From Halobacteriovorax marinus (GTDB lineage Bacteria > Bdellovibrionota > Bacteriovoracia > Bacteriovoracales > Bacteriovoracaceae): a stretch of DNA of 64,000 nt. Location of the stretch: positions 1 to 64,000 of the forward strand of contig MAAO01000010.1 in the NCBI GenBank assembly GCA_002163155.1, written 5' to 3'. Shown piece by piece: positions 32,306-40,668 of the stretch. Positions within the stretch are counted from its first letter, which is position 1; each line of letters opens with the position of its first letter. The notes under the pieces are model-generated. The model did not search any database and was not told the origin of the DNA. It saw only the letters and a program-made list of their open reading frames with translations. The position numbers were made by a program, and so were the translations under genes.

Positions 32306-33594
32306 CCCACTTTTTTATCAATATCAATACAGAGAATCTCGCTCCACCTAGAGGTGAAGTGGGCACTCTTTTTCTTGCACATCATCTTCCACATGGGATT
32401 CACCCCGCAGGCGAGAGGTTTTATGGTCTCGCGCCCTTCGCGCTGATTAATAGCATCAATAACCTTCATGAGACTCTCACTCTTTGGATCGTCCGACTTC
32501 TCAAAGAAATTGAGCTGTCCCATCTCCTTCTCCGCCAGAGAACTTAGGGACACTCCCACCTTCTTATAGATAAAACCCTCTCTAAAAATTTCATCTAGTA
32601 GCGAGAAGGCCTCTTTGATCAGTCTTCTAGTGTCACTGGTGGGACTTAGAAATTTTGCACTATGCTCATTAAAGTACTGTGGTGTTTTAGAAAAGGGATT
32701 AGTGGTGAGCCAGATGCTCAGAGTTCTGCACGAGCTGCCCTGGCCGCGCAATTTCTCACTGGCGCGGGAGACGTAACTGGCGAGGGCCTCGCGCACTTCA
32801 AACTTATCGCTCACTCCATGCCCAAAAGATTTAGAAGAGATGATTTGTTTTTTTATATTCGCAGTGGTTTCAATTTCAAAACAATTAATCCCCCGCAACT
32901 CATCCTGCACTTGGCGACCCGTCTTAGTTAACACTTTTAGAATCAATCTCTCATTGGGATAGTCTCTCAGATCTAGTCCCGTATGAATTCCCATCAATTT
33001 TAATTTCTCAGCACTTCTGCGACCCACGCCCCAAATTTCTCCCACGGGAATTCTTCTAAGCGCCTCATCTAAGTAGCGCTCATCGGTTAAGTCTAGGACG
33101 CCCTCCGCCTTAGTAGACTTCTTGGCGTGCCAGTTGGCGACCTTCGCCAAAACCTTAGTGTAGGCAATTCCCACACTCACAGGGATCCCCACATCGCGTC
33201 TCACCTTATCTTTGATAAATCTAGCGTATTCATCAAGCCCCAAATGCTCAAGGCCAGAGAGGTTTAAGAAGGCCTCATCAATGGAGTAAATTTCCATTTG
33301 TGGACACAGTCCTTCTAGGGTCTCCATAATTCTGTTGGAGAGATCTCCGTAGAGAGAGTAGTTAGAAGAGAGCGCCACTCCCTTGCCTTTCTTAAGTAAT
33401 TTTTCCACTTTAAAAAAGGGGTCCCCTCTCTTAATACCTAAGTTCTTCGCTTCTTTAGAAAGGGCCACGGCGCAGCCATCATTGTTGGAGAGAATAATCA
33501 CCGGAATATTTTCAAGCTTTGGATTGAACACGCGCTCACAGGAGACGTAGTAAGTATTGCAATCGACTAGGGCAAAGATTGTTTTCTTCTTCAT
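32302..33594 (-). CDS. umuC: DNA polymerase V catalytic subunit UmuC
   Basis: This ~430-residue Y-family translesion polymerase is close to the usual 422. The palm has ALVDCNTYYVSCERVF at the N-terminus and the catalytic YSIDEAFL (about residue 105), followed by the helix-hairpin-helix region (VGEIWGVGRRSAEKL) and the little-finger domain. The gene follows umuD with a 23-bp gap, the standard SOS mutagenesis operon. Two adjacent ATGs (33597 and 33594) could serve. It ends four bases into the end of the convergent kinase gene. Confidence 0.95.
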   Translation of the reverse strand: MKKKTIFALVDCNTYYVSCERVFNPKLENIPVIILSNNDGCAVALSKEAKNLGIKRGDPFFKVEKLLKKGKGVALSSNYSLYGDLSNRIMETLEGLCPQMEIYSIDEAFLNLSGLEHLGLDEYARFIKDKVRRDVGIPVSVGIAYTKVLAKVANWHAKKSTKAEGVLDLTDERYLDEALRRIPVGEIWGVGRRSAEKLKLMGIHTGLDLRDYPNERLILKVLTKTGRQVQDELRGINCFEIETTANIKKQIISSKSFGHGVSDKFEVREALASYVSRASEKLRGQGSSCRTLSIWLTTNPFSKTPQYFNEHSAKFLSPTSDTRRLIKEAFSLLDEIFREGFIYKKVGVSLSSLAEKEMGQLNFFEKSDDPKSESLMKVIDAINQREGRETIKPLACGVNPMWKMMCKKKSAHFTSRWSEILCIDIDKKVG

Positions 33595-33620
33595 CATGAT
33601 ACCTATCAGAAACTACTGAG

Positions 33621-34019
33621 CTACAGGTGGGGAGAATGAATTATGTGCATCACCACACCCCACAACTCAAAGCGGTCCTCTTCTTTAATTTCAATGGGTG
33701 GGTAGACGTGATTTTCAGGCAGCAGATGAATGGCGCCACCACTTCTTAAGAAACGCTTCACCGTGAACTCTCCATCAATGATGGCGAGAATGATATCGCC
33801 ATTTTTCACCGTCTGCGCGCGATCAATCACCAGGAGATCCCCTGAGCGAATAACCGGCATCATACTCTCCCCCTCCGCCTTCACAAAGAAAGTTGAAGTG
33901 GGTCTTCTCACCAGATGTTCATCCAGCGAGAGTTTCTTCTCTAGATAATCATCCGCGGGACTTGGAAAACCACAGGAGACTTGCCCCGTGAAATAAGAAA
34001 TTTCGACCTTTTTTGACAT
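33621..34019 (-). CDS. umuD: DNA polymerase V accessory protein UmuD (S24 self-cleaving)
   Basis: This 132-residue protein shows the self-cleavage site Cys-Gly in SCGFPSPADDYLE (about residues 16-17), catalytic Ser in EGESMMP (about 52) and catalytic Lys in EFTVKRF (about 89), the UmuD/LexA serine-lysine dyad. RecA-stimulated cleavage yields the active UmuD' that partners UmuC. It is the first gene of the umuDC operon, and two ACTTACGCA repeats lie just upstream. Confidence 0.95.
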   Translation of the reverse strand: MSKKVEISYFTGQVSCGFPSPADDYLEKKLSLDEHLVRRPTSTFFVKAEGESMMPVIRSGDLLVIDRAQTVKNGDIILAIIDGEFTVKRFLRSGGAIHLLPENHVYPPIEIKEEDRFELWGVVMHIIHSPHL

Positions 34020-34044
34020 GGTGCAAGCTTAACATAGAACGACG

Positions 34045-34064
34045 ACTTACGCAAAACTTACGCA
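34045..34064. promoter_or_regulatory. Direct-repeat operator candidate upstream of umuDC
   Basis: ACTTACGCA occurs twice (34045-34053 and 34056-34064), an 11-bp direct repeat 26 bp upstream of the umuD start. LexA sites made of direct repeats are known in some bacteria, so this is a candidate SOS operator. No canonical enterobacterial CTGT-N8-ACAG box was seen. Confidence 0.45.
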
Positions 34065-34124
34065 CACATTTCCGGTACAGAAATTCCTAAAATAGAACGG
34101 AACCTCGAAAAAAGACAACTAATC

Positions 34125-34143
34125 ACCTGTAATTACTAACTAT
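34125..34143. repeat. 19-bp element shared with the region upstream of the activator gene
   Basis: ACCTGTAATTACTAACTAT differs at one base from 10042-10060. It ends 13 bp upstream of the sigma-54 promoter at 34157. Confidence 0.35.
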
Positions 34144-34156
34144 TATAAAATATCCC

Positions 34157-34173
34157 TTGGCACGGCCGTTGCA
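34157..34173 (+). promoter_or_regulatory. Consensus sigma-54 promoter for the Kazal gene
   Basis: TTGGCACGGCCGTTGCA matches the RpoN consensus TTGGCACG-N4-TTGCW at every defined position. Transcription would begin near 34184, about 60 bases before the ATG. Confidence 0.75.
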
Positions 34174-34243
34174 ATATTGATCCTTGAATCAGCAGAGAAA
34201 ACAGAATCTTTGCTCACTAAAACCTTTATAAGGAGAATCAAAA

Positions 34244-34633
34244 ATGAAGAAATTAATTGTACTAGTAGCACTCGTCCTAAGCGCAACAGCAGCACTAGGA
34301 AATGTCGCCGAGCGAGTAGAGGGAAAACTTATCAACAAGAGATTAGTGACGGCCCATGAAACTTATCAACTCACAAGTTTAGTGGCCGGAGCACAAGAAT
34401 GTGCGAGCGGGATCTTCACTATTGTGGAAGATACTTTTGGAGGCTCAGACACTTACTCACTCATCAATGTGGACTCATGTTTTAAAACTGTAAGGCCAAT
34501 ATTCTGTCCCGAAGTCTATATGCCAGTTTGCGCAGCCAACGGAGAAGAAGAGAGAACTTATTCAAACACATGTTTCATGAATGGCTCTGGGGCTAAGTTT
34601 GTTCACCTAGGTGAATGTGGAACCTTAGAATAA
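34244..34633 (+). CDS. Secreted Kazal-type protease inhibitor
   Basis: This 129-residue protein has a signal peptide (cleavage after LG, about residue 19), a ~65-residue unassigned region with two cysteines, then a Kazal domain (about 88-126). In the domain, Cys-x7-Cys (the second Cys preceded by PV), then YSNTC, and Gly-Glu-Cys near the end follow the family's cysteine pattern. Kazal domains inhibit serine proteases. In a predator it could protect the cell from its own or prey proteases, which is inference. AGGAG precedes the ATG. It is driven by the sigma-54 promoter at 34157. Confidence 0.8.
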   Translation: MKKLIVLVALVLSATAALGNVAERVEGKLINKRLVTAHETYQLTSLVAGAQECASGIFTIVEDTFGGSDTYSLINVDSCFKTVRPIFCPEVYMPVCAANGEEERTYSNTCFMNGSGAKFVHLGECGTLE

Positions 34634-34651
34634 CTTAGAATAATTTCAAGC

Positions 34652-34675
34652 ATGACCAAAAAGGAATTTGGTCAT
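34652..34675. terminator. Bidirectional terminator
   Basis: ATGACCAAA (34652-34660) pairs perfectly with TTTGGTCAT (34667-34675) between convergent genes. Confidence 0.65.
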
Positions 34676-34987
34676 TTAATATTGCTCAATGGAATAAACT
34701 TCATAGGCCACGGTCTCATAAGGATGAGCATCCTTCATCGCGTCAATGACTTGCTGAATAATTTTTTTTTCACAAACCATTTCTATCTTCAGTTCCGAAA
34801 CAGTTTCTAGTTTTCCCACTTCACCCACAAAGGCCGAACTGCCTTCTATTGGCTTAAATTGACCAACGCCGAGTGTCTCAAATGAGCAACATTCGTAGTT
34901 GCCAATCTTGCCAGCACCGGCCGCAAACATGGCATTTCTGACATTATCTCCATGACTTTTAGGTACGAAAAAGACGATTTTTTTCAC
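34676..34987 (-). CDS. NIF3/YqfO-type dimetal-protein-associated domain protein
   Basis: This 103-residue protein (MKKIVFFVPKSH ... DAMKDAHPYETVAYEVYSIE) corresponds to the PII/CutA-like insert domain found in YqfO/NIF3 proteins, which also occurs as a stand-alone protein. The HPYETVAYEV motif is characteristic. The function is unknown; a metal- or nucleotide-binding trimer would be expected by analogy with CutA/PII folds. It is monocistronic and cytoplasmic. Confidence 0.8.
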   Translation of the reverse strand: MKKIVFFVPKSHGDNVRNAMFAAGAGKIGNYECCSFETLGVGQFKPIEGSSAFVGEVGKLETVSELKIEMVCEKKIIQQVIDAMKDAHPYETVAYEVYSIEQY

Positions 34988-35135
34988 AGATTCTCCACAC
35001 TTAAGACGTTAGAACTAACAGTTTCTTACATTTAAACCATGTAAGGAAAAACCATTTTACAAAACATAACCGAAACTTAACACTAGTATAACAAGATTTT
35101 AAAATAATCGATATTGTTTCATGGAGGAACATAAT

Positions 35136-36017
35136 ATGAGAAAAGGATTTCTAGCAACAGCTGTTGCCATGCTCATCTTCAGTGCTCAATCTATCGCTTG
35201 TGACCAGCACGGTCAGGGTGGAATTGTTGAAGATAACTCGCTCTACATTCCATCAAATGTAAAAGCTGCTAACGGTATGACTAAAGCACAATTCAACGCA
35301 ACTATTGATAAAGTAGAAGAGATCTACGCACCAATCATCGCTGAAAGAGGTAAGAGACTTCTTATAGAGAGAAAATGGGACGACGGAACTGTTAATGCTT
35401 ACGCTCAACAACAAGGTAGTACTTGGAAAGTTTCTATGTTTGGTGGTCTTGCAAGACACGAAGCTATTACTGTAGACGGATTTGCAACTGTTGTATGTCA
35501 CGAACTAGGTCACCACATTGGTGGACAACCTAAGAAGAAATCTTGGTTTGGTTCTTCATGGGCATCAAACGAAGGTCAGTCTGACTACTTCGCAACTTCA
35601 AAATGTTTAAGAAAGTTCATGGAAAATGATGACAATGCAACTATTCTTGCAACTATGACTATTCCTTCAATCGTTGTTGAAAACTGTCAAAAGAACTTCA
35701 CAAGCGATTCTGAACAACTTATTTGTCAAAGAGGTGCAATGGCAGGTCTTTCTCTTGGAAACCTTTTCAGAGCACTTAGAAACTTAGACACTGAGCTAAA
35801 GTTTGATACTCCTGATACAAGTACTGTATCAGCTACTAATCACAATCACCCAGCTCCACAATGTCGTCTAGACACTTACTTCAATGGTTCTCTTTGTGAG
35901 AAAGATGCTTACACAGACGTAAGTGACAGAGACTTCGCTGTTGGAACTTGTGCAAGAGTTGATGGTTTTGACTCAGGTGTAAGACCTACTTGTTGGTTCA
36001 AACCACCAAGAAGCTAA
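35136..36017 (+). CDS. Secreted zinc metalloprotease (HExxH)
   Basis: This 293-residue protein starts at the ATG at 35136, with GGAGG seven bases upstream and the signal peptide MRKGFLATAVAMLIF immediately after; an in-frame ATG at 35121 is upstream of that site. The zinc site is CHELGHHIGG (His122, Glu123, His126), with a probable third ligand in SNEGQSDYFA about 25 residues later, a gluzincin-type layout. Ten or so cysteines in the C-terminal half indicate disulphides. It probably degrades extracellular or prey protein, but the substrate is not predictable. Confidence 0.8.
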   Translation: MRKGFLATAVAMLIFSAQSIACDQHGQGGIVEDNSLYIPSNVKAANGMTKAQFNATIDKVEEIYAPIIAERGKRLLIERKWDDGTVNAYAQQQGSTWKVSMFGGLARHEAITVDGFATVVCHELGHHIGGQPKKKSWFGSSWASNEGQSDYFATSKCLRKFMENDDNATILATMTIPSIVVENCQKNFTSDSEQLICQRGAMAGLSLGNLFRALRNLDTELKFDTPDTSTVSATNHNHPAPQCRLDTYFNGSLCEKDAYTDVSDRDFAVGTCARVDGFDSGVRPTCWFKPPRS

Positions 36018-36059
36018 TTAGATAATTATCTAATAAATTAAATACGTTCATTTGAAAGG

Positions 36060-36083
36060 GCCCTCGCAAGAGGGCTTTTTTTT
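36060..36083 (+). terminator. Rho-independent terminator of the metalloprotease gene
   Basis: GCCCTC and GAGGGC pair around GCAA, followed by eight T residues. Confidence 0.9.
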
Positions 36084-36086
36084 GAT

Positions 36087-36821
36087 TTAAAATCTATCAA
36101 CCGTCACAATATTCTCAGGAAATACATCATAGAAGCATTCTATTTTTCCCTCTAGGTCTGACTGTACGCAAACTACATAGTCACTATCATTGAACTCAAT
36201 GCTATAAGTTTTCCGTCCCCTAGAGTCTACGAATTTGGGATCACTATGAATCACGTGACAGGATTTGATATCATTAATATCCATTTCTCGGTAAACATGA
36301 TTTCTGCCATTGAAGAAAACTCTCCGACTAGTGATAAAGAGCACTCCATGTCCGTGATGAGAAAAGTCCTGTCCCATTCTTCCCACTAAGGCCCCATGAA
36401 CATATTCATCGGAAAATAAGAGAGGAGGATTATCCATAATCCAGGCCATGCATTCATTATCAAACATTTTCTTAGACTGAGGGGTTTTTAACTCTACACG
36501 GTCTCTTAGAAAATTTTTAATTTTTCTTTCGTCAAGAATCATCTCCTTCATATGCAAGTAGAATAATTCACTATCATCATCACCTTCCTCTAGAGCAAAG
36601 TTTAGATGGGTCCCCTCAATAGTAAAATCAATATAGGGTTTGTCATCTATCTCACGAAAGGTCACTTCTGAGATTTGAATATAAGGAGTTCTATGTCTAA
36701 GCCTTTTGCCACTATAGAAACTTATACCGTGGGCCTCGGCCACCAAATCTCCATGCTTTTCCTCAAAGCATGCCTTAACATGAAACTCTTCATTTTCTGG
36801 TACAACTTTTACATACGACAT
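36087..36821 (-). CDS. Cytoplasmic protein with a bacterial PH-like domain
   Basis: This 244-residue soluble protein has no signal peptide. The C-terminal part (about 150-240) reads HGVLFITSRRVFFNGR ... YREMDINDIKSCHV, the layout of bacterial PH/GRAM-like domains (strand, RRVFF, short loop, DIxxC strand). The N-terminal half is beta-rich and may be a second such domain (SFYSGKRLRHRTPYIQISEVTF). I make no functional claim. It is monocistronic and convergent with the protease gene. Confidence 0.6.
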   Translation of the reverse strand: MSYVKVVPENEEFHVKACFEEKHGDLVAEAHGISFYSGKRLRHRTPYIQISEVTFREIDDKPYIDFTIEGTHLNFALEEGDDDSELFYLHMKEMILDERKIKNFLRDRVELKTPQSKKMFDNECMAWIMDNPPLLFSDEYVHGALVGRMGQDFSHHGHGVLFITSRRVFFNGRNHVYREMDINDIKSCHVIHSDPKFVDSRGRKTYSIEFNDSDYVVCVQSDLEGKIECFYDVFPENIVTVDRF

Positions 36822-36905
36822 AAGGCCTCCATCTAAGAATATTTTAGACTTAAAGCACCAATAAACTTTTATGAATGTTGAGGAAATCTTGTCATTAGAA
36901 AATAA

Positions 36906-36927
36906 AAAGGCCCTAAGATAGGGCCTT
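36906..36927 (-). terminator. Terminator of the L,D-transpeptidase gene
   Basis: On the minus strand AAAGGCCCTA pairs with TAGGGCCTTT and is followed by TTATTTT. Confidence 0.75.
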
Positions 36928-36952
36928 TACTTGAAATTTAAATATGTTAGGT

Positions 36953-38350
36953 TTATCCGTGAATCCACCATCTATAGAGTCTGTCACCTACAGTTCTCTC
37001 AGTTCTATTAGACTCTATGCACTTATTATAGATATCCTTAACTTTCTCATCCATTTTCTTCTTAGCTTTCTTGAACTTCTTCTTAGCTCGTTTAAGTTTC
37101 TTCTCACGTGATCGCTCACTAGCTTCTTCATCAAACTCAGGAGCATAGTCTTCCCACTTAACCACGTAGGACTCATTGCCGTAAGACTTCTCCTTACACT
37201 TAAGTTCAGTCTTCTTCCACTTAGCTTGTACGTGTTCAGCTGTACTGTAGTTGAAAATTTCGTGGTAATTATCACTACTACTATCCACTAAACTCGCAAC
37301 AGGTGCCGACTCTTTCCAGTTATTGTGAACGAGAATGAGATTATCGCGGTCAATCGAAAAATCTGGTTTCGCCACACTTCCATAATTCGCCACTCGTTTA
37401 TAAGGCTTATTTCTCTTTGGAAAAGGATGCTCAGACTTATCACTCGTAGAGTAATTCACAGTGATAGGTAATTGCTGAGTTGGACCTTCTGCTACCATAT
37501 AGTAGAGAGACCAAAGATCAGGAGTTTGCATTCTCATACAACCATGACTATCAAAGGCACGAATAAAATCGTTCTTATCTGGAAAAGGTTGTGCGTGGAA
37601 ACCAATTCCTGTGTAATCAGCACTTGTAGAATTTCCTTTTAAAATTCTGATAAAAGGCAAACCAGCAAAGTATCTTGGTTTCTTTCTATTTTTAATAGTT
37701 GTTCTCTTATCAAGATATCCATCTTTAAAACGTGGAGTTAAAAGAGAGATCTCAGCATTTAAAACCGCTTCATCAAAACTTCCAACCCCTAATGGGAAGA
37801 CCATTTTAATATCGCTATTTAAATCCTTTATGATAATTTTTCTAGATTTAAGGGCCACATCAATCGACAGTTTTGTCGCCGAGAGTTCTGTGAACTTCTT
37901 AGGAGTAACACTAAACTCTTTTACGTCACTAGAGTCGTACTCAACTTCAATGTCTTTAAAAGCAATTGAATCATCTTTATATTTAATAAGAGTTGTAAGT
38001 GAGAGACGAATATTAGACTCACTCCACTGTGGAACCTTATTAAAGAAGATATTTAAAACTTTATCAACCTTACCTTTATCACCAAAGTACTCTTTCTTAT
38101 CCTTAACTAATTTTTCAATTATATGATCAAGTCCCGGAGCAATTGTTGGAAGATGTTTAATAACGTCTTCTACTCTTACACCTAGAACTTTATTCTGAGC
38201 GCCAGCAGGTAATTGCTTAGTTTTCCAGTTGTTAAATCCTTGGAAATCAAAAATTGAAGCGTTGGCCTGTGGTATTAGAGTTGTTTGAATGGGTGCTACT
38301 AGAGTCGCCAGAACTAGTGCTGTCCCTGCAATTTTTGCAGTAAACTTCAT
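36953..38350 (-). CDS. L,D-transpeptidase (YkuD family)
   Basis: This 465-residue exported protein has an N-terminal signal (about 1-31). The YkuD catalytic signature is near residues 247-274: a His in GIGFHAQPF, then DSHGCMRMQ with the nucleophilic Cys about 271. It would form 3-3 peptidoglycan cross-links or attach proteins to the wall, in the periplasm; predatory relatives use many such enzymes for self and prey wall remodelling. The C-terminus (about 395-465) is very Lys/Arg-rich and probably helical. Its promoter carries two 12-bp direct repeats. Confidence 0.88.
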   Translation of the reverse strand: MKFTAKIAGTALVLATLVAPIQTTLIPQANASIFDFQGFNNWKTKQLPAGAQNKVLGVRVEDVIKHLPTIAPGLDHIIEKLVKDKKEYFGDKGKVDKVLNIFFNKVPQWSESNIRLSLTTLIKYKDDSIAFKDIEVEYDSSDVKEFSVTPKKFTELSATKLSIDVALKSRKIIIKDLNSDIKMVFPLGVGSFDEAVLNAEISLLTPRFKDGYLDKRTTIKNRKKPRYFAGLPFIRILKGNSTSADYTGIGFHAQPFPDKNDFIRAFDSHGCMRMQTPDLWSLYYMVAEGPTQQLPITVNYSTSDKSEHPFPKRNKPYKRVANYGSVAKPDFSIDRDNLILVHNNWKESAPVASLVDSSSDNYHEIFNYSTAEHVQAKWKKTELKCKEKSYGNESYVVKWEDYAPEFDEEASERSREKKLKRAKKKFKKAKKKMDEKVKDIYNKCIESNRTERTVGDRLYRWWIHG

Positions 38351-38377
38351 AAATATCCCCTATTTGTGTGTATTACA

Positions 38378-38425
38378 GGGGGGATAATGCAAAAAACTAC
38401 GCACTACGTCAATAAAAACTACGCA
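38378..38425 (-). promoter_or_regulatory. L,D-transpeptidase promoter with two direct repeats
   Basis: On the minus strand TTGACG and CATTAT are 17 bp apart. AAAAACTACGCA occurs at 38392-38403, inside the spacer, and again at 38414-38425, upstream of the -35, 22 bp (two turns) apart. This suggests a repressor or activator with two half-sites. The core TGCGTA also appears in the umuDC repeats. Confidence 0.5.
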
Positions 38426-38483
38426 GCGTGTAATATATACTTATAAACCTGTAACAAACTAAGTTCCAAAGACACTAAGTATT

Positions 38484-39200
38484 ATGAAAAAACTAACTAT
38501 TCTCCTATTTCTCTTCTCTCAAAATTCACTCTCCTGCGAGGAGAGCTATCAATCTACTGGCTTCACGCCTCAGGTCATCGAGCTCTATACCTCAGAGGGC
38601 TGTAGCAGCTGTCCTCCGGCCGATAGATGGATGAACTCACTCAAAGGTGACAAACGTCTGTGGAAGGAGGTCTTCCCGCTTAAATTTCACGTGGACTACT
38701 GGGACTATATAGGCTGGAAAGACGTACTGGCTAAATCGCAACATACACAGCGCCAGCGCAACTATGCCAGCACTTGGAAGAGTCGCAATGTCTACACGCC
38801 GGGATTTGTGTTAAATGGCAGAGAGTGGCGCAGTTACTTTTCTAGGAAAGTTCCAGTATCGAAAAACTATTCTGGACCCATATTAAAAGTAAAAAGAGGT
38901 TCAGGTCAGTATGAAATTGAATATAAGAATTCTTCTAAAGAGAGAGTTCATCTCTCTATGGCTATACTTGGTAGTGGTATCAAACATAAAATAAGACGAG
39001 GGGAAAATGCTGGAAAGTTCTTCAATCATAACTTTGCCGTGCTTGATTACCGAACATTTAGTTTGAGTCGTGAGAAGTTGAATATTTCAATTCCAACAAT
39101 TAAAAAAGGAAGTGCCGAGGGTTATCATGCAGTCTTCTGGGTGGAGAAGTCTCCCTCAAGAGAAATCATTCAAGCCACGGGAGGTTGTGCCCTCTACTGA
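38484..39200 (+). CDS. Exported DUF1223 thioredoxin-like protein
   Basis: This 238-residue protein has a signal peptide (cleavage after LS, about residue 17). ELYTSEGCSSCPPADRW carries the CxxC active-site pattern of DUF1223 proteins, followed by the family's HVDYWDYIGWKD and YTPGFVLNG segments. The family is thioredoxin-like, and a periplasmic redox role is plausible but not established. There is no operon partner; it is convergent with the regulator at 39205. Confidence 0.88.
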   Translation: MKKLTILLFLFSQNSLSCEESYQSTGFTPQVIELYTSEGCSSCPPADRWMNSLKGDKRLWKEVFPLKFHVDYWDYIGWKDVLAKSQHTQRQRNYASTWKSRNVYTPGFVLNGREWRSYFSRKVPVSKNYSGPILKVKRGSGQYEIEYKNSSKERVHLSMAILGSGIKHKIRRGENAGKFFNHNFAVLDYRTFSLSREKLNISIPTIKKGSAEGYHAVFWVEKSPSREIIQATGGCALY

Positions 39201-39204
39201 ACTT

Positions 39205-40011
39205 TTAATATAAATCAAAACCCAAATGAAAAACATCTTCTTGGTCTTTAACCTGCGAAGCAACTTTTTGAGCGTCCAGAATAAATTTCTTAAACAGCTC
39301 TTTAATTTTTATCTTACCATTTTCATCCGTAGAGAAAACAGCAGACATATGATAGTCACTGGGTCTTGGCGTTCTCTTTTGAATAGTTGAGATGGACTCT
39401 AAGCGCCAGTTGATATGATTATTGGGGGAAATATTTGAGGACTCATCTAAGTGAACATTGAATTTAATAAGTTTTATTTCATCTTCAATAACTTCGATAA
39501 TTCCTAGAGAGTGAAGTTTTTCTAACTCTAGTTGTAATTTAAATTCGGGAATGAGAATTTTTTGACACAGCAGACTTGGATTCTTGCGATACTTCTCAAT
39601 GGTTAGGAACATATGAATTTTTGCCGTCACGGCCTCTCTATAATACTCTCTGGTGTATTCTTCAGAAAATTCAGACTCTACGTCCTTCATCTCACTAATC
39701 ACCTTAGAGCGCTTCTCCTGAATATCCGCTATTTTGGATTTCAAAAAGGACTTATGGGAATGGTTGCCACTGGCGCTATACTCTCCAAGAAGGAGAAAGT
39801 AATCCAGTTCCCACTCACGTAGGCCTAGGTCTTTTCCAATTAGGTACAATTGCGTGGCAGAGAAATCTGCTCCATCCGACATAACCCTAGAAAAGTAAGA
39901 AGTATGGATTCCCGCAGATTGAGCAAGGTTCTTTTGTGAAATTTTCAACTGTTTTGCCCAGTTTTTAATAATCTCACGGTACTCTAAGTGCTTGGTTATA
40001 TTAGCTTTCAT
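39205..40011 (-). CDS. TIGR02147-type regulator
   Basis: This ~268-residue protein has an XRE-like helix-turn-helix at the N-terminus (LKISQKNLAQSAGIHTSYFSRVM) followed by the long helical region typical of the TIGR02147/DUF4423 family (DLGLREWELDYFLLL, AVTAKIHMFLTIEKY, and a final winged segment). The family is abundant in Bdellovibrio and Fibrobacter relatives, which supports the placement of this window. Targets are unknown. I start at the ATG at 40011; a GTG at 40026 is the alternative. Neither has a strong ribosome site. Confidence 0.8.
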   Translation of the reverse strand: MKANITKHLEYREIIKNWAKQLKISQKNLAQSAGIHTSYFSRVMSDGADFSATQLYLIGKDLGLREWELDYFLLLGEYSASGNHSHKSFLKSKIADIQEKRSKVISEMKDVESEFSEEYTREYYREAVTAKIHMFLTIEKYRKNPSLLCQKILIPEFKLQLELEKLHSLGIIEVIEDEIKLIKFNVHLDESSNISPNNHINWRLESISTIQKRTPRPSDYHMSAVFSTDENGKIKIKELFKKFILDAQKVASQVKDQEDVFHLGFDLY

Positions 40012-40136
40012 AGGAACACTATACACTAATAGTAAATTTTTACCAGTTAATTAATTTATTATTAGTTGAGAAACAACCCTATACCCGATAAAACTGCTTC
40101 ATCGAAACAATTCGGTAACAGCTAGAGAGAAATTTT

Positions 40137-40580
40137 ATGAAAGCATTAATGATTACACTTGCAGTACTTACACTTTCACTTTCAGCCAACGCTCATCAAA
40201 GAAGAGGACATCATAACGCCAATAGAGGTGCAATGTATGGAAAAGTTAAACTAGGTTCTATGGCCATTCACGAAAACACAGAGAGAAACGTTATTAAACT
40301 TTCTAAATGTGGAGCTCGTAAAGCTAATAAGAAAGTTAGTTATATTAAATTACTAGTAAAATCAGAAAATGTTCAAATTGATAAATTAAAAGTTACTTTT
40401 CAAAACGGAGCGAAACAAGTTCTTAACGTAAAAGATCATTTTAGAGTTGGTGAAACTTCAAGATGGATTGATCTTAAAGGTCAAAAAAGATGTATCAAGA
40501 AAATCGTTGTAGTTGGTGATGCAGATTCATTTGGTTACAACCTTAGAAAGAAAGCAAGAGTTACATTTTTTGGAATGTAA
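40137..40580 (+). CDS. Small exported beta-rich protein, DUF2541-like
   Basis: This 147-residue protein has a signal peptide (cleavage after ANA-H, about residue 19), a His-rich start to the mature chain, then a compact basic domain. The layout VKLGSMAIHENTERNVIKLSK ... VSYIKLLVKSENVQIDKLKVTFQNG ... RWIDLKGQKRCIKKIVV resembles DUF2541 (YaaI-type) periplasmic proteins. Two cysteines (about 59 and 120) could pair. The function is unknown. It is monocistronic, with its own hairpin terminator. Confidence 0.65.
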   Translation: MKALMITLAVLTLSLSANAHQRRGHHNANRGAMYGKVKLGSMAIHENTERNVIKLSKCGARKANKKVSYIKLLVKSENVQIDKLKVTFQNGAKQVLNVKDHFRVGETSRWIDLKGQKRCIKKIVVVGDADSFGYNLRKKARVTFFGM

Positions 40581-40589
40581 GAAACATAT

Positions 40590-40611
40590 TTCAGGAGCTT
40601 AGGCTCCTGAA
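40590..40611 (+). terminator. Hairpin terminator
   Basis: TTCAGGAGC (40590-40598) pairs perfectly with GCTCCTGAA (40603-40611) around TTAG. The tail is AT-rich without a clean T run. Confidence 0.55.
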
Positions 40612-40668
40612 TATATTGAATATTTTACAAACTTCTACTGTAAGACCCTAAATAAGCTATGGTGAATT

